A stretch of 64,000 nt of DNA, taken from NCBI GenBank assembly GCA_013399855.1, contig VXAY01004091.1, positions 1,980,997-2,044,996 on the forward strand, given 5' to 3'. The notes below the pieces were generated by a model. That model did no database searches. It saw nothing but the letters and a program-made list of their open reading frames with translations, and had not been told where the DNA came from. This DNA is from Oxyruncus cristatus (lineage: Eukaryota > Chordata > Aves > Passeriformes > Cotingidae). Shown one piece after another: positions 31,241 through 59,777 of the stretch; position 1 is the stretch's first letter; each line of letters starts with the position of its first letter. A program made the translations under genes and the position numbers.

Positions 31241-34200
31241 CTTTTCTTAGGAAAACAATTCTCCAGGCGTTGACAAGACCAGGAGTTGAGGTTGGTAGGT
31301 GATGCTAAAAGCTGCCCAACTGAAAGGAAATTTTCAGTAGAACAAATGCTAGATTCTGTCTGCTGCTTGCTCACAGTCTTCAACTTGACCCTGTGTTAGT
31401 CAAAACACCTCTTCTCTCCTTGCCTTAATTTGCCATCCAGAGATAATGAAACTGATCTCATTTGTGAAGTGTTCGAGAGTGTGTGAGAAATGCTATATAT
31501 TAGGCAATAAGGATTTTTGGGTAAGATTGCAAATGCTTTGGAAATTCCCAGGAGAAGTGGCGCCCACCAGCAGATTTTGGCCTATTGCCTAGCATAACAT
31601 TGTCTTTGGAACAAAAGGCCGTGCTATTGTGTCAATAGATCAAGAGCACTGCCACAAGGTAGGCTGGTCTGTCACAGTGGATGTGTATCCCATTATCTTC
31701 CTGAATGCCCTTTGTTATCCCTGAGCTGCAGAGAGGGTCATTCCTTCTTACCTTAATGATCAGTTGAATTCAAGGGGCATATCTATGCTAAGTATACACA
31801 CACTTGTTCTTCAAAACATTTAGCAGCAGTCTGAAAAGGCTGGGGCCATTCTAATGACAGTGGCACCAGAGATTATATTTAGCCTACCAGTAATCTGTTT
31901 ATTGTAACCTTAAACTCACTGAAGCAATTGACTGAACATCAGTTTCATATAGAAAAAAAAAAATCTCCCCCTGCAAATGGCAGTTCTTTGATAAAGATGT
32001 CAAGAAAATGGAATGGACAGAATTTGATGCGGTCACTTTAACAAGTAACGCTAAACTAAAATGTAAATACGGAAATTATTTCTGTTGTACTTCCAGTCTT
32101 TTAGCAGAAAGGAAATTATATACATTTACAGCAGTCATAAGCCACATTGAAAGACAGAGCCATTCCAGAAGTGAAGAGGGTAATACAAAATGAAATCAAA
32201 ACTCCAGTCAAAGTCATACAGATTTCGCCTTGCTTAATTTACCCGGCAGCATTAAAAAAACCAACAAACCTAAAGATGGTACATACGGCTGCTAAATGCT
32301 TCTAATCTTGAATTCCGTGAGTTCTCATACATGTTCATGCTACATGATGGAGAAGTAAAAGCTGATCAGTTGTGGTGAAGAGTGAGTACCGAGGCTAGAA
32401 CTGAGAAGAGAGGAAGGTGGGTAGCAAGAGGTAAGGAGCATAAGTCATCCAGTCACCAGCTTCCACTCCAGCAAATGTGAGCCAACACTCTTGCCTTTTC
32501 TTGAGAACTCTTCAGAAGGACAAGGATAACTGACCTAGCCTCCTTGGCAGGACTGAACAGGGGCTGCAATCTAGCATGGTCATTCCCTGTTCCACAGCAC
32601 ACCTTGAACATCTCCCTGAGTGACATATTCTTGCTGGAGAAGCAGGGAGCCATCCTCACTGTTTTCATGATGAAGCAGTCAAATGATTAGGTTTTCTCTT
32701 TGTGTGTGACACTTTTATCATAGGACTCATGCTGAAATAAGATTTATCATATTTTGGTTTTGAAAGCACAGAAGTGCTTTCTTACCCTTTGTTTACTGTA
32801 GCAAATACAACCCTGGTGCTTCCAAACACTGAAGCTGAGAGAAGGATCAACAGCCATTTAAGCCCCTGGAAGGCTGCCCCAGATGTGAATAAATGTGTGT
32901 GGGGGTATTGAATGAATGGTGAATGCAGCAGCTGGCACCTGTGGAGATCCAGGAAAAAAAGTGAATCGTTTTAACGCCTGGGATGGATTTTCAGGGCCAA
33001 ATGTAAGACGCACAGATCTGTCCATTTCCCAGTATGTACTTATCAGTAGCCTCAGCTAGAGACTCAATAACCTAGCAGCAGAGCAAAGGAGAGGGTGAAG
33101 TGCTCCTACTGGGAGTAGCTTTTTGATTAAAGAAAGGAATGCTTTTACAGCAGTCAGCTTTCCAGTTGGTACATCACTAATTCATCAAGACTGCTTGTAT
33201 TCAGGTTTCCCTTTTAAATTTCCAGTCTGTTTCTCACATCCTGCTGAGTTTAACTAGGTATCTGTCCTCTCTCCTTTAAGACCAAACCAAAAACTACACG
33301 ATGGCCAGCACCTGTTTCTACTCGCCTACAGTAAATTAAATACTTCTGTAAAAGTACACAGTGCTATAAACACTCTCATCCCCCAACAACAGTGGTTATT
33401 ACAACTTGACAAAAACTATGTCTTTAAAGAGAACGTTAAAAAATTTAATCAATGTGCTACCTACAAAAAGCACATTTGCATGCAGAACCAACAAGGAAAA
33501 TAAGCTGAAAGAATAGGGCCAGTAAAGAACATGTGGCCCATGGGTAATGTCTGAACTTCAGTTCCTAGGCACATCATACCCACATGGAGAGGAGGGAAAC
33601 CTAACACAAAATCCTACATCCACACACATTTACTAGGAAAGGAATGCTAAGCTACTTCCCAGTGTCTGAAATGCTGCCAGTCTGGGATCCAGCAGGCAGT
33701 ATTTCTCAGGTCAGGCTCTCAGTACCTTTTTTAAAAATTATTATTATTTCCTAAGAGCTGATCAAGATTCACTCTTAGAAATGAGAGCAAAACAATGCTT
33801 GGGACTCCCCAGCTAATACGAAGGGGCTCTGTTAGGGTGAGCTGCCCAGAACCACCAAAGAGCAGAAGCAGCACTTGGCATTAGCCTTGCTCCATTTCCA
33901 CTGTGCACAAGGGAACAGATGCTCCTCAGTTCCCTTGCAATTCTACCTCCTTTTCAAAATATGACAGAGAGAACATATGACATTGCTGTTCTACACCCCT
34001 CAGCCTGCTTCCCTCTGCCCAGTGATGAAGTGCAGTACCTCAGCTGCTTGCCTCCATCCCTCTGTCTCACTCTCTCCCTTTTCCTCCCCTGTGCTAAGGG
34101 AGAAGCAGGGAAGCTGTTGATACTTCTCCAGCTAACACTCTCTCTGTGTCAGTAGGAAAAACTGCAGAAAGAAAATAATCTAGTCCTTGAGCAAATGCTA

Positions 34201-36074
34201 AAACCTGCAGCTGTGGGTGAAGTTCTCCAGGAGGTTCTGCTCCCAACTCTCAGCAATCTCTTAACAGTCTCTCACAGCTGACAACTAGTTAGCCAGGATT
34301 CTTGATCAGAACCCAGGTTTTACACTCAAGGCTGTTATATCAAAAATAGATACAACCATTCTATTCCCATATACAGACTCTTCCCACCCTGTCTTGGAAA
34401 GGAGTCTGCCAGAGATGCGCATTGGGGTGGGGGGAGCTCCCAGCCCCACTGACTGCCAGCCTCCTGCAGTGCCTGGAAGGTCAATGGCTGGTTTGTTTCT
34501 GCACTTTGATCAGGCTGAAGTAGGAGCAAGATGTGTGTGGCGATGAAGGCACCTCCACTTCCAAGCATTTGGACACAGTCCACATTTCTACTGCCCGAGA
34601 TAGTAGCTATTGGATGTATCACAATTCTGGACTTCAGCAGTTATCCACCCTGACTTGCTTAGGGTGTCCAAATCAATTATTCAAATCTAGTCCTAAATTC
34701 CTTAGCCAGGTGTGAGAATTTGAGTCTCCTGTTAGCAATGTACTGCTTAGTTTATGTGAGTGCTGCTGTGGTTTCAACGGAAGGTGACTGTGTAGCTCTA
34801 AGCGAAGTCTTGCATTTTGGGGGCAACCTGGCACAAATACACATCTACAGCATCTTCACGGAAAACTTAAAAACTGAGAAGTTTATTCGACTGAATAGAT
34901 GAACATAAATGACAAAAGTGGGGGCTCTTTAAGTTCAGTTGTTTATATTCATTTATACTTGTTCCATCTGCGGATAACGTGTTTCGGAATAAACATTATT
35001 GTAGATGACTATGTGGATAAGATAGCATTCTGCCTCGTGCCTGCCCATCACCAAACTCTAGGAGACTTTCTTTAAGCAAAAAAACCCAACCAACCAAAAA
35101 AACCCCGAACAACCCCCACACCAACAAAAAGCCCTCCAAACCCTTCCAAGGCTACTCTTCCTTCCATAAGGTTCTTTTCATAATGCTTTATGCTCCTGTA
35201 GGAATGTACTTTACCTAAATAGTAGGATCGTACACATGTTTATGTTTGGCAGTTTACTCAAAAATATTACGAAAATATTCTTAAAATACTACAGCTTGAA
35301 ACAACGCACGACAGAAACAGTCTGCAGGCCTAGCATGCAGAACGGGAATCACAAGGTTCTGATGGGCAACAGGGAAGAGTACAGATTACCAGATACTACA
35401 TGATTGTTCTCATTAAAAACAGAGAAACATTAATTACATTACAGGAAATACTAAAAATACAGTAAACTTCGCAGTTTGTAGGTTCTGTAAAAAGAATGGT
35501 TTTAGTGCTGTATTAGTTATTACTGAAACTCAAACTCCTTAAACTACAGTGGCACTGTATATACATGCCAGGATCTGCAGTTTGAATAGTACTGGTCATT
35601 GAGACAGGTAACATTCAATGAGGTTGAGATAAAACATTAGCGATCACAAGAACAAATGTATAAAATTCCCTGAAAAATTGCACAGAAGTGAACAGTGGCT
35701 GCTAATACCAGATAAAGCGAGAGAGAGGACATGGGCTTGCCTTACAGCATGGCAGTGACCACCAGCTGAGAGTCTATGTTGAACGTGCTCTCACGAGAAC
35801 TCCAAGTCTGTCCAACACAGGGGTTAGTTTTAAGCCCAGACAGAATTGTTCTAGCCAATTCCTGCCAAGGACCTCTGAAGCAGGCTAAAAAAATGTCTCC
35901 TTTTTAACAGCAATAATGCACTATGAACTCAGAATCTTGTATGAAAGTACACTAAAACAATTTACAGAGGATAAAAAAGACCTCATGAAGGTTTTATTCC
36001 CCTCCTTTTCCCCTCAATATGAAGCCTACTCTGCTTTTGTCCCCCTCCCGCCTTCTCCCCTCCCCACCTTAAAA
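31241..36074. other. TYMS-YES1 intergenic region, third part: no gene recognised
   Basis: Mostly AT-rich. Short open frames (for example 32453-32668 minus and 34335-34622 minus) are unrecognised. An A/C-only tract occupies about 35080-35150. No exon or RNA gene was supported. Confidence 0.5.
35080..35150. repeat. A/C-rich low-complexity tract
   Basis: About 70 bp composed almost entirely of A and C (AAAAACCCAACCAACCAAAA and related), with very few G or T. Confidence 0.8.
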
Positions 36075-38185
36075 AAGCAGATGCAATCAAGGAGAAGTTT
36101 ATTTTGAACCAATTCTGCAAAACAGTTCAACAATGCCATACTTTATAAAAATACTTAGTTACATAATTAAACTTATTACTATTTATATAAAAAGTGTGAA
36201 TGTGAATTTTAAACTCTGTTAGGGTAAGAACCACATCAAGGTCTTCAGGTGAAACAAATAAATTTTCATAAACATACAAACTCTTTTGGAGAAGTTTTAT
36301 AATACACAACCATTTACAATGAACATGTTCATTAAGTTAGTGTTTTATTCCTTTACTATACAAGTGTTATTACAATGAACTGTTCCATTCAGTAATCAAA
36401 AATCCATACAATGCCAGTGTCATTTTTGGCATTTCTTGTTATGACTGTAGTAATACTTAAACTCATATGATTGTGTTATTAATTTTAAAATATTTAGAAA
36501 AATTAAAATTCCATCATACTTTTGGGTTTTTTTGATTTTTTTTTGTGTGTGTGTGGGTTTTTGTTTTTAATTTTTGTTTTTCTTAGATAAAGCCCTTTTA
36601 AAATTTGATAACCACAGATGTACAGTTGATGAGCGATGATCAGGGAAAACGAAAAATGATGGCACTGTTCTTACATGGATCTGTTTGGTAGTTGGATCCA
36701 ATGTAGTGTAAACTCTTGAAAAATGCTTAGTACCAGAACTGTATTACCAGCTTTTCTGAAATTCATTTGTTGGATAGCTTTACAATGATAATATGAATTC
36801 CAACCTGGTAGCTAAGTAAGAGTTTAGCGTTTCAAAATTAAAGTACATAAGCTTGATCCGAAATTCAAGAACCTCATGCAAATTGTTGAGTAAAAGACAT
36901 GACGTTATTGCTTGATATGTCAGTAGCCAAAGAAAGTAAATCTAGATGTAGTGTCAGCTGGGCTGAATGCCAGCAAATTTCATTATTTGGACAGTATTAA
37001 ATACTTTTTATCCCTTTAGTTTTTAAACTTTCACATTTTCTTTATTTTTAGTTAAATAATTCTGTAGGAAGGGCAGAAGCAGGAAGAGCAACTGCGTGTA
37101 AGTGTGCCTTAATAGTCAAGAAAAGCAAAAGTGCAATCAAATCCCTGAACTAGTGACAGATAACATTTGTGGCACCCACCCTTGTTAACACAAAAAAGCC
37201 ACATACAACAGTACCAAACCTGTCTCTCAAAAAGGATAAAGAGTGGTCATTTATCAGCTTCAGTCTTGCTTTCCTGGTGAGCTTTGTTCAGGTAGTCTTC
37301 CCATACAAAAGCTCGCTGTTGAATTGGAGCTTTAGAAGACTAAAGGCTTTCCCCCCCTGATTGTATTACATAGTTTCAAGTTCAAATATCATCATACTTT
37401 ATCAACATAATTTTATAAAATATTACCTCATTTTCTAGTTACCTTCATTATTCTTAATTATTAGCTATGCAGAAAGAAAACAGAAAAATCTCTCATGCTA
37501 CTTTCCAGTTATATTAATAGAAGTATTAACACAGTGCATTATGCTCTCTAATTTCACTATTGAGGCCTACCATTTAGATCAAGTTTCTCATTCACTGTTC
37601 CAATTTCTCTTTTAACCTGCCTACCCTAATTAAGTCCATGCAAGAGGAAGCTTAAATATCAAGACTATATATCAAATACAGTTGTACCATCTCTTTTTTG
37701 AGGGGGTGGGGGGCACACACATGTAATTTTAAACACAGGGAGTTTTACAGAACTGGAATAGAATTGCTTGGTCCCAAAAAGTTCTTCTGCTTTAAAAATG
37801 CCTTACCCCAAGGTCACTAATTCCAGACAATTCCCTCTTTAGTAGAATGATTAGCAAACGTTGGGAAAATAAAGGATTTGAAACATTGTTTTTTCTGCTA
37901 TTGTTCACACCAACACTCATTTTTCTGCCCCTTATTTTCATTAAGCTTCCTTTGGACCCTGAAAATGAGTTGTGAAAGAGGAAAAAATAAAAACATGTCA
38001 TTGGTAAATTAGAGTATAACACTTTAAAAGTGGTTTTGTGCAACTGCATTATGAAATTCCAGTTTGCCATTAAGAGCATGCAAAGTAGCGACGATTTTCT
38101 TTCCTGTGATTCCTTAGAGACTTCAGGAATTCTTTGCAAGTCTTTTACATTTGGCAGATTTGTGCATGTTATACAGACTGTTGGC
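36075..38185 (-). other. YES1: YES1 3'UTR (inferred extent)
   Basis: It begins right after the YES1 stop (38186-38188) and runs to a minus-strand AATAAA at 36098-36103, a length of about 2.1 kb, similar to the long 3'UTR of vertebrate YES1. The sequence is AU-rich. It includes a (GT) run at 36545-36556, which is CA-repeat in the mRNA. Other AATAAA-type signals (TTTATT on the plus strand) occur within, so shorter isoforms are possible. The far end is inferred. Confidence 0.45.
36098..36103 (-). terminator. YES1: Candidate YES1 distal poly(A) signal
   Basis: AATAAA on the minus strand (TTTATT on the plus strand) in AAAATAAACTTCTCC. It was chosen because transcript-like AU-rich sequence ends near here. 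It needs transcript support. Confidence 0.35.
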
Positions 38186-52738
<14,553 letters not shown>

Positions 52739-55700
52739 GGTTGCTTCTGTGAGAATGAGAGGAAAAAAAAAAAAGAGTTCATCTTCATGTTGTGTCTTTT
52801 GATAGCTAACACAGGATATTACCAAAAAGTTTCCTTGAATGCTAATTTATTACTGTTAAACCACATGCAGAGTATAAACTTGATGAAAAGTATTCTGGAA
52901 TAAAACTAAGCCATTACTAGACTAGAGAAACCCTAATTATTTTCCCTTACATCATCACATATTAACAGCACATATTAAGAAATTTGAGTAATTCTTCATT
53001 CCAGTTTCTTGGTAGACTGTAAATGGTAACAAATTAAAAAAAGGGGGAAAAACAAAAAAGAGAGAATCAGGCAACAGATGAGGAAATAACTCTGAAGGCT
53101 TCTCTAGCACGGTAGAGGGTGAAACAGATGTGACAAATCCAGAGTCAGTTACACAAAGCAAATCCAAAGCAATTACACAAAGAAAACAAGTGAGGCATCC
53201 CTGCTTTCTTTTTTAAGCACAAGTGCAGTGAAGTCCTGACTGACTGGTGGCATTACAAATAACATCTTTAAAGACAGAGAGAACTCTGCATCTGTTGCCA
53301 GCCCCCCAAATACATCTCACAAAGAAACCTGGAATATCCACTGCCACAGGATAGGGTTAAGCTCTAGAGTGTAACTAGAAGTATAAAACAAATTAGAAGA
53401 GTAATTACAACAGCCATAGGGGTTTAGAAACAGAACTGCCCAGACAGGTGACAATGTATCGCCCCATTGGCCCAGGATTGCCACCAGCTCCCACTACAGG
53501 CAGACCGTGCCAGAGCTGTTTACTGGGGAGACACCTATTACCTGCTGATGGAGGGAATCAGAGAGAAAAGACCTGTCACCAGCAATTAAAGTGACTAAGC
53601 CTCAAGAAGTTACCACCTGCCATTTATCAGGTGGTGAAAACTGGTAGCAGGCATTTTCTGGCATACACCAGCTGAGAAACAAATCAGGAAGAAAACAGGA
53701 GTGTCTATTAGATGCAGCACTAGTGTGGCATTTAAATTTCTGTATTCTTCACAGGAGGAGAGCTAAAAATCTCCTTTAACTTCAAAAGCAGAAACCTCCA
53801 CAAAGGGAAAATCAACTGCTCCACATTCTCTAATGAATCAATTAAAAAAAATAAACAGTAGGAGTTTGACAGCATGAAAACCACATCTTTTGATAACTAC
53901 AATAACAATTTCATGGACTCTAACTAACAATTAGTGAAACACCATGTTTCTCGTTGTGTGTCTAACTATTCTTTTCCTTTTCCATTTCTCTTACCTTGTT
54001 AAATATTAGACACAGAAATATGAAACAAAGTAAACAAATACTGCCTTAATATAACCACACTGAGAGAAACTAATACCCTCCTATAACTAACCGTTACAAT
54101 ATTAAAGATACTGTAATTTCCTCAAGAACCATGAGTCAGAGTTCCTGGAAAGAACAACGTCCAGAGCCAGTGAAACACCATATGAAATTTACTGCTCAAA
54201 AAAATTAAGTATATTCACCCTGTCATTTCAGCCCCTGATACTGCAATGTAATATAATTACAGATGCAGAAACAAGCAGCATTTTTACAGATCATATTTGG
54301 GAGTCTTCCACAGAATACTGAATCATCACAAAAGCACACCTTTTCAATTTTTTCTTACTTATACTACTATTGCCAACTTATAAACTATGAACAAACATCA
54401 ACAGAGCTCAGCTCAAATACATGTATAAAAAATGCAATGTGTCTAAATACCTTACAAAAAATGCCTTACCATCTACAGTAGAAAAGCTAGTTATTAATTC
54501 ACAATAGAAGTCAAACACCCAGAATCACATCCGGTTAACATCCCTACCACTGCAAAGAGATACTGTAATCCAAACCACTTTCTTTTGGCCATGTGGCTGC
54601 CTGTTGTGAATTTTTGCCTTCCTCTGAGGCCTATTTCTCTGATTCTTTTTAAAAAACTTCAATCAATGTTTTCATTGAATAAAAATCTACTCACCTTTGC
54701 AAAAAAGTCTTTGCTAACAGCACTGATTCCTTGCTTTTGGGTGGAAGTTAAGCACGCAATTCAAAAGTCCAGCACACTACTTACGTTAATCAAGTAGATT
54801 AAAAGGGAAATATACACATATTTGTATGACTAACTTCCACCACAAATATTTTTCCTCCCTTAATTCGGGCATTTGGTTAACTTGCAACAGGCTGATAAGA
54901 CCTCAAAATTTTAAATAAATAAATAAAGATAGTGATTTACCAAGTCCGGTAAAACTGCTGGACGTTGCCTAAGGAATTGCTGATTTGAGCAAATAGCTGG
55001 TGATAAGACTAGGCTGTACTGCAGTTGTAACTACTATGACCCACATGTGCTCACCCACTTAAGCCGTGGTTAGCTGCAAGAAGTTACTATTGGAACACTT
55101 GAGTGTCACAGAGAAAAGCCCTTACTGAAGACCTGAATTCATTCTAGAAAAACAGAGTCAGCCTCTCCTTTGCCTCTCCCCTCCCCAGCCACTTCACTGT
55201 TAAGGTAATCTTCTTTAAGGGGTTAAAGAGATTAACAGCAGAGATTCACAGCAGAGATTCAATCAGCACTTCAAAGAGAAAGACTTTCAGAAATAAGCAG
55301 ACAAAAATGTAAATGTTCTACTTTTATAACTGCATATCTACAAAACAAAATTAAGCAAGCAAACTCCTTAAGTGATAAACATAGACATGAACTGCTGTAA
55401 AATACTGTACATGCATTTGTGAGGAGGAATTAGAGGCACGAGGGGAGGGAAGATGACATAAACCAAGAGCAAGTAGTAAAGAAAAAATGATTGCCCACCC
55501 TGTGGGGGAAAAAACCCAACGACTTAGTACTGTTTAGTCTTGTAATAAATTACTGGATAAAGAACAAAAAATCCCTAAGCAGTTGGTGTGCAAAGTTGGA
55601 TTTGATTATTCCGGTACTTCATTTGTTACCAACAATGTATATAACTGAAATAACTTCACTACTATATTTATCAATCTTTGCCTGACCAGTAACAAAATAT

Positions 55701-58700
55701 TAAGGAATACATTTCTGTCAGAATTCATGGCTCTCTTTCTGAAGCATTGAACTCTGTCTAGAAATAGGTTCAAATGAGAAAATTTGCTCTGTAGAGGTCC
55801 ATCAATATGAAGTAACGCTGTCCCAAGGTATGTTAATCACAAGCCACAAACTTCCCATTAGTTAAACCATTATTTTAGAGGAGATTGGTGTCTGAAGCAA
55901 TCTATTTGAGTAACTTCAGTAGGTTGTTTTCATTTTGGAAAAAATATTCACCTATTGGTTCTGATCAGTGTATCCACACGTTTTGGACGGGGGAAGGGTG
56001 GAGGTCTATCAGGAAACTATGTTCAGAAAGGCATGAACTACAAGCCCAGCTGTCTTCATCTGCTCACTAGATGAAAAAAAACCCTATGCTAGAATGTTTT
56101 CAAGAAATAACAGAAGCTACAACGATTACTGTAGAAACAGTAGAAGGCTAGCAGGACGCCCACAAAAATCAACTGAAGAATAAGAGTACTCCAGGAAGCA
56201 ATCATCAAATGAGATTTTAGTAATATCTCATCAGACTTGCGCTTTTTGGAGAAGTCATACAAAGGGCACAAGTTCACTGTTGTTCAGTTCTACAAACACT
56301 TCAGGCAATGACATAGGACCCTTAATAAACTCCCTGCCAAACAAGAAAGCTGCAAAAAAGTCAGTGCTTCCCTCTTATCTTCCCAACTCCTTTTTATAGC
56401 AGTGTGCCAGATCACGAAGAAAGCTTTGTTCACGAACTGAAAATTGTGGCCAGTAAAGTCTTTGTGTTGTTGGGTTTTTTTTCTGTTTTTATTTAAGGAT
56501 GAGTTACCAGCCGAAGAAAAACAAGTTTTTCTTCAAGAGTCATCATATTCTAGGACACTGACAAATTCCCTCAGGGTGTCTGCTGCCTTGTCCATCCAGC
56601 CCAGAGAGATGGGTGTCACAAGGAAACCACTTGTTCATCCGACGTGTTTTTGCTCTTTCCTGTCGTTACTTACAGAAGTTACTCCTTGGTTCCTTGGGAC
56701 ACGAGATCGTCAGGAGGGCTTCAAGAAAGCTCTTCTACTGTGGTGAAGGAAGATGATAGAGTTTTCTTTGAAAGAGGTGGCTTTAACTTAGGGGGATAAA
56801 CTGAGTCTGCTACAGCCAGGTGCCTCAGAGCAATGCAGTCTGCAAATGCCTCTAAACATCGTATTCGCTTTCCCCCCATACTCTACCCACGAAGATTTTG
56901 AGGGCTAGGTGTTAGCCTCTGAAATTCTGAAGACCAGTGGATGGGAGATCCTCAGGTTTGTTGCCCTTGCTGTAGTGGATTTGATAACAAAACCCATTCA
57001 ACTAGGAAAAAAAATAAGAAAAATGGGGAGTTTCTTCTTGGGGCCAACTGGAAGTCATCTTCTAATCTTGCACTTCTGTTACAATGCAGTGTGTCCCCAG
57101 ATGCCTTCCACAGACTTTATCACAAGTTAAGGCCAGGAATGTCAGTCACATGTAGCTGTTTCAACATGCCACAAAGGGAAAGATGCTCTAGGGAGTTGCT
57201 CCCTCTTCAACCTCTGGTGTAAACTGGGTACTAAAACTGTACAAGAACTAAATGCAAGAGGTAGAGCAAAGAAAAATCACTGAAAGAAGGGAAGGTTAGG
57301 TTGCAACATTTTGTTTTCACTCCTTTTGATTACTAAAATTGGTCATACAGCTAAAAAAGAGCACTTGAGTAATTTTTCACTATGAAGAAAAAGTTAGAAG
57401 AACAAGCAAGTCAAATCTCCCTCCAGAATGATAAAGCAAGACTGCAAAGATACTCCCACTTAAGAACCACCAAAAAAAATTCTCCAACTAAAAAATAACT
57501 CCTCGTGCTACGTAACATAGAAAAATAATTTCATTTGAGGTTCACAAATTGCTAATAGAAAGATAAAAAATTGAAGATTCCTACTCCTACGCAACCTTCA
57601 ATTCTCCGTGTTAGCATAAAAAAATAAATTGTTTCTGTCAAGAAAAGACGTGCCCTCACTCCTGTGAAACAAATGTCTAACAAAAAGGTCTTCTTAACTT
57701 TCAACTAAAGTAATGACTTAAAGTTATTAAAATTTCATGCAATGATAAAGACAGGATATTCTGTGGGAAGTTTGCTAATGGATCCATTAGCTGGCAGCTG
57801 TCTATTTGTTCAAACAAGTGTAGAGCTGATTCCATATGTCACCAGAGACACAGAACCTATATTGGCTTTTTGTACACTAGGCAAACAATGCAGAGCATGT
57901 GCCAAACAGCTGGTTTCAGCTGGTGGTATCGAAAAATCATTTATTTGATGTGCAATAGACTGAAAAAAGTGAAGACCACCAAAAAAGAGCCTAACCTCTT
58001 TGGCTAGTAATATCCAACTAATTCAGTCCATCTTTAACAGGTCACTGCTCTGGTATGAAAACTGGAGCAGACTTTCTTGTCTACAAAACAACCTCCTATG
58101 TTTGTAAGGGAAAGTACACTAAAGAGAATTGCTCTGTGTTCTTTGCAGAATATAGACAATTTTTTAAAAATGATGCAGTTTTTATCATGGAATATAATTT
58201 ATCTTTTATGAGCTGTCATAAATTGCAGGGTTTGCTTCTTTTACCATGAACAATCCATGGCATTTCAAAGAATGATGTTCTACTGGATTCAGTTTTATAA
58301 TTAGCAGTAACATTAGTGTAATGAGACCTTAGAGTCTGTATCATTATGCACTTAAAGTGCAACTGACACGACCTTGTAATTAATGATTTAATAAGGAGCA
58401 CAAAGTGAAGATAACGGAAGAAATATTGAAAAACCCCCAATGAAGCAAGGATTGAGGTTACTTGAATTTCAATGTTTACCACACATCTTTGTGCAGTTCT
58501 ACCCAAAAAAATAACTATAAACAAGCACTACTAGCCCTCAACTTGCCCAAACATTAAAATCTATATTTAAAACCATCCCCTTTATCACTGACTATTGCAA
58601 GCTGAACTTTTGAATCCTAATGGTTCCACAGACCAAATCCTCTTTAATCATGACTATACAAACATATTAAAGGAAAAATTCTGGGGCTGCTGTGGTCACT

Positions 58701-59754
58701 CTTTTGGTTTCACAGCAGCAGAACAAACCCCAAACTGTGTGCTAATAAACCTACAGTCAAGAAACTCAGCATAGCAAATGGAGGATTTGGTACAAAGAGA
58801 GAAAAAACGAGTATAAAAATGTTTTTTTAGGTGGAATTTTGAATTTCAGAGTTAAAAGCTGTTGAAAATACATAATATTTCTGTTCTAGTTCACGTTTTT
58901 CACAGGACTCAGAATTTTAAATTTGCTTTAAATGGTTAAGACTGATCCTTCTACTAGAGGAGCTAGCTACCTGGCTTACAAGATCACAATAACTGTGCTC
59001 TGAAGGAATATCAGATCTCAACACAGTACCTGAAAAATTAGGGTTAGCAGGAATTTCATGAAAAAGAATAAGGTCCTTCAATCCTTCATGTCCTTCCTGA
59101 TTTCTTAACTTTTTTTGGAATGGAAGACAAAAAGTTTGACAGAAGTATACTTCCTCTGAGGTTTGAATGGCTTAGACATGGGACATTTTCTCAGATGTAT
59201 CAGACTTTGAACATCGTATCTATGAAGGAGTCTGAGGACTTACAGTCCTCCAGTTTGCATTGTCACAAACAAAGGCTTCCCTCCTGAAGAAAAACCTACT
59301 GTCCTTGTTGGAAGTAATAGGTAGGCAGTGGAACTTCCCCAGTAGGCAAGTACAACCCTCGTACCAATGCCCAGCAATCCCTAATATCCAACTGCAGGGT
59401 CCCATTGGATGTCAGGTTATAGAGTTGAAGGAAAAATTAACCATGGCAACAAAAAGTTCTAACAACAAAACTGAAATTAAGGATTATCAGCAAGGTAAAG
59501 TAAGGAGCAACGTGAACACACTCAGTTTTCCTTCTCAGTTACATTCTTCCTTTTATCTGGACCAAACATGTAGGATCTCCTCCCAGTCACTCTGTAGTTG
59601 GACAGGTGAATCTGTAGAGGTAGTCTTTCATTTTTAAGACAGGCAATTTTTAGTGTAACATACTGGAGACAATGGTCATGTCATGGATGCTATGTGGCTG
59701 GCTCTGCAAAATGCACACTCATAAATTTGTGTTTATTTATAATTAGAGTTTCAC

Positions 59755-59777
59755 CAACACTATCTGAGATAGTGTTG
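59755..59777. repeat. Perfect 11-bp inverted repeat with 1-nt loop
   Basis: CAACACTATCT, one G, then AGATAGTGTTG. It is a near-palindrome of 23 bp in YES1 intron 1. Confidence 0.92.

Noticed and set aside
32453..32668. Cys-containing 71-codon minus frame considered as an ERV or host exon
   Set aside because: No convincing similarity to a known domain, and no flanking coding relic.
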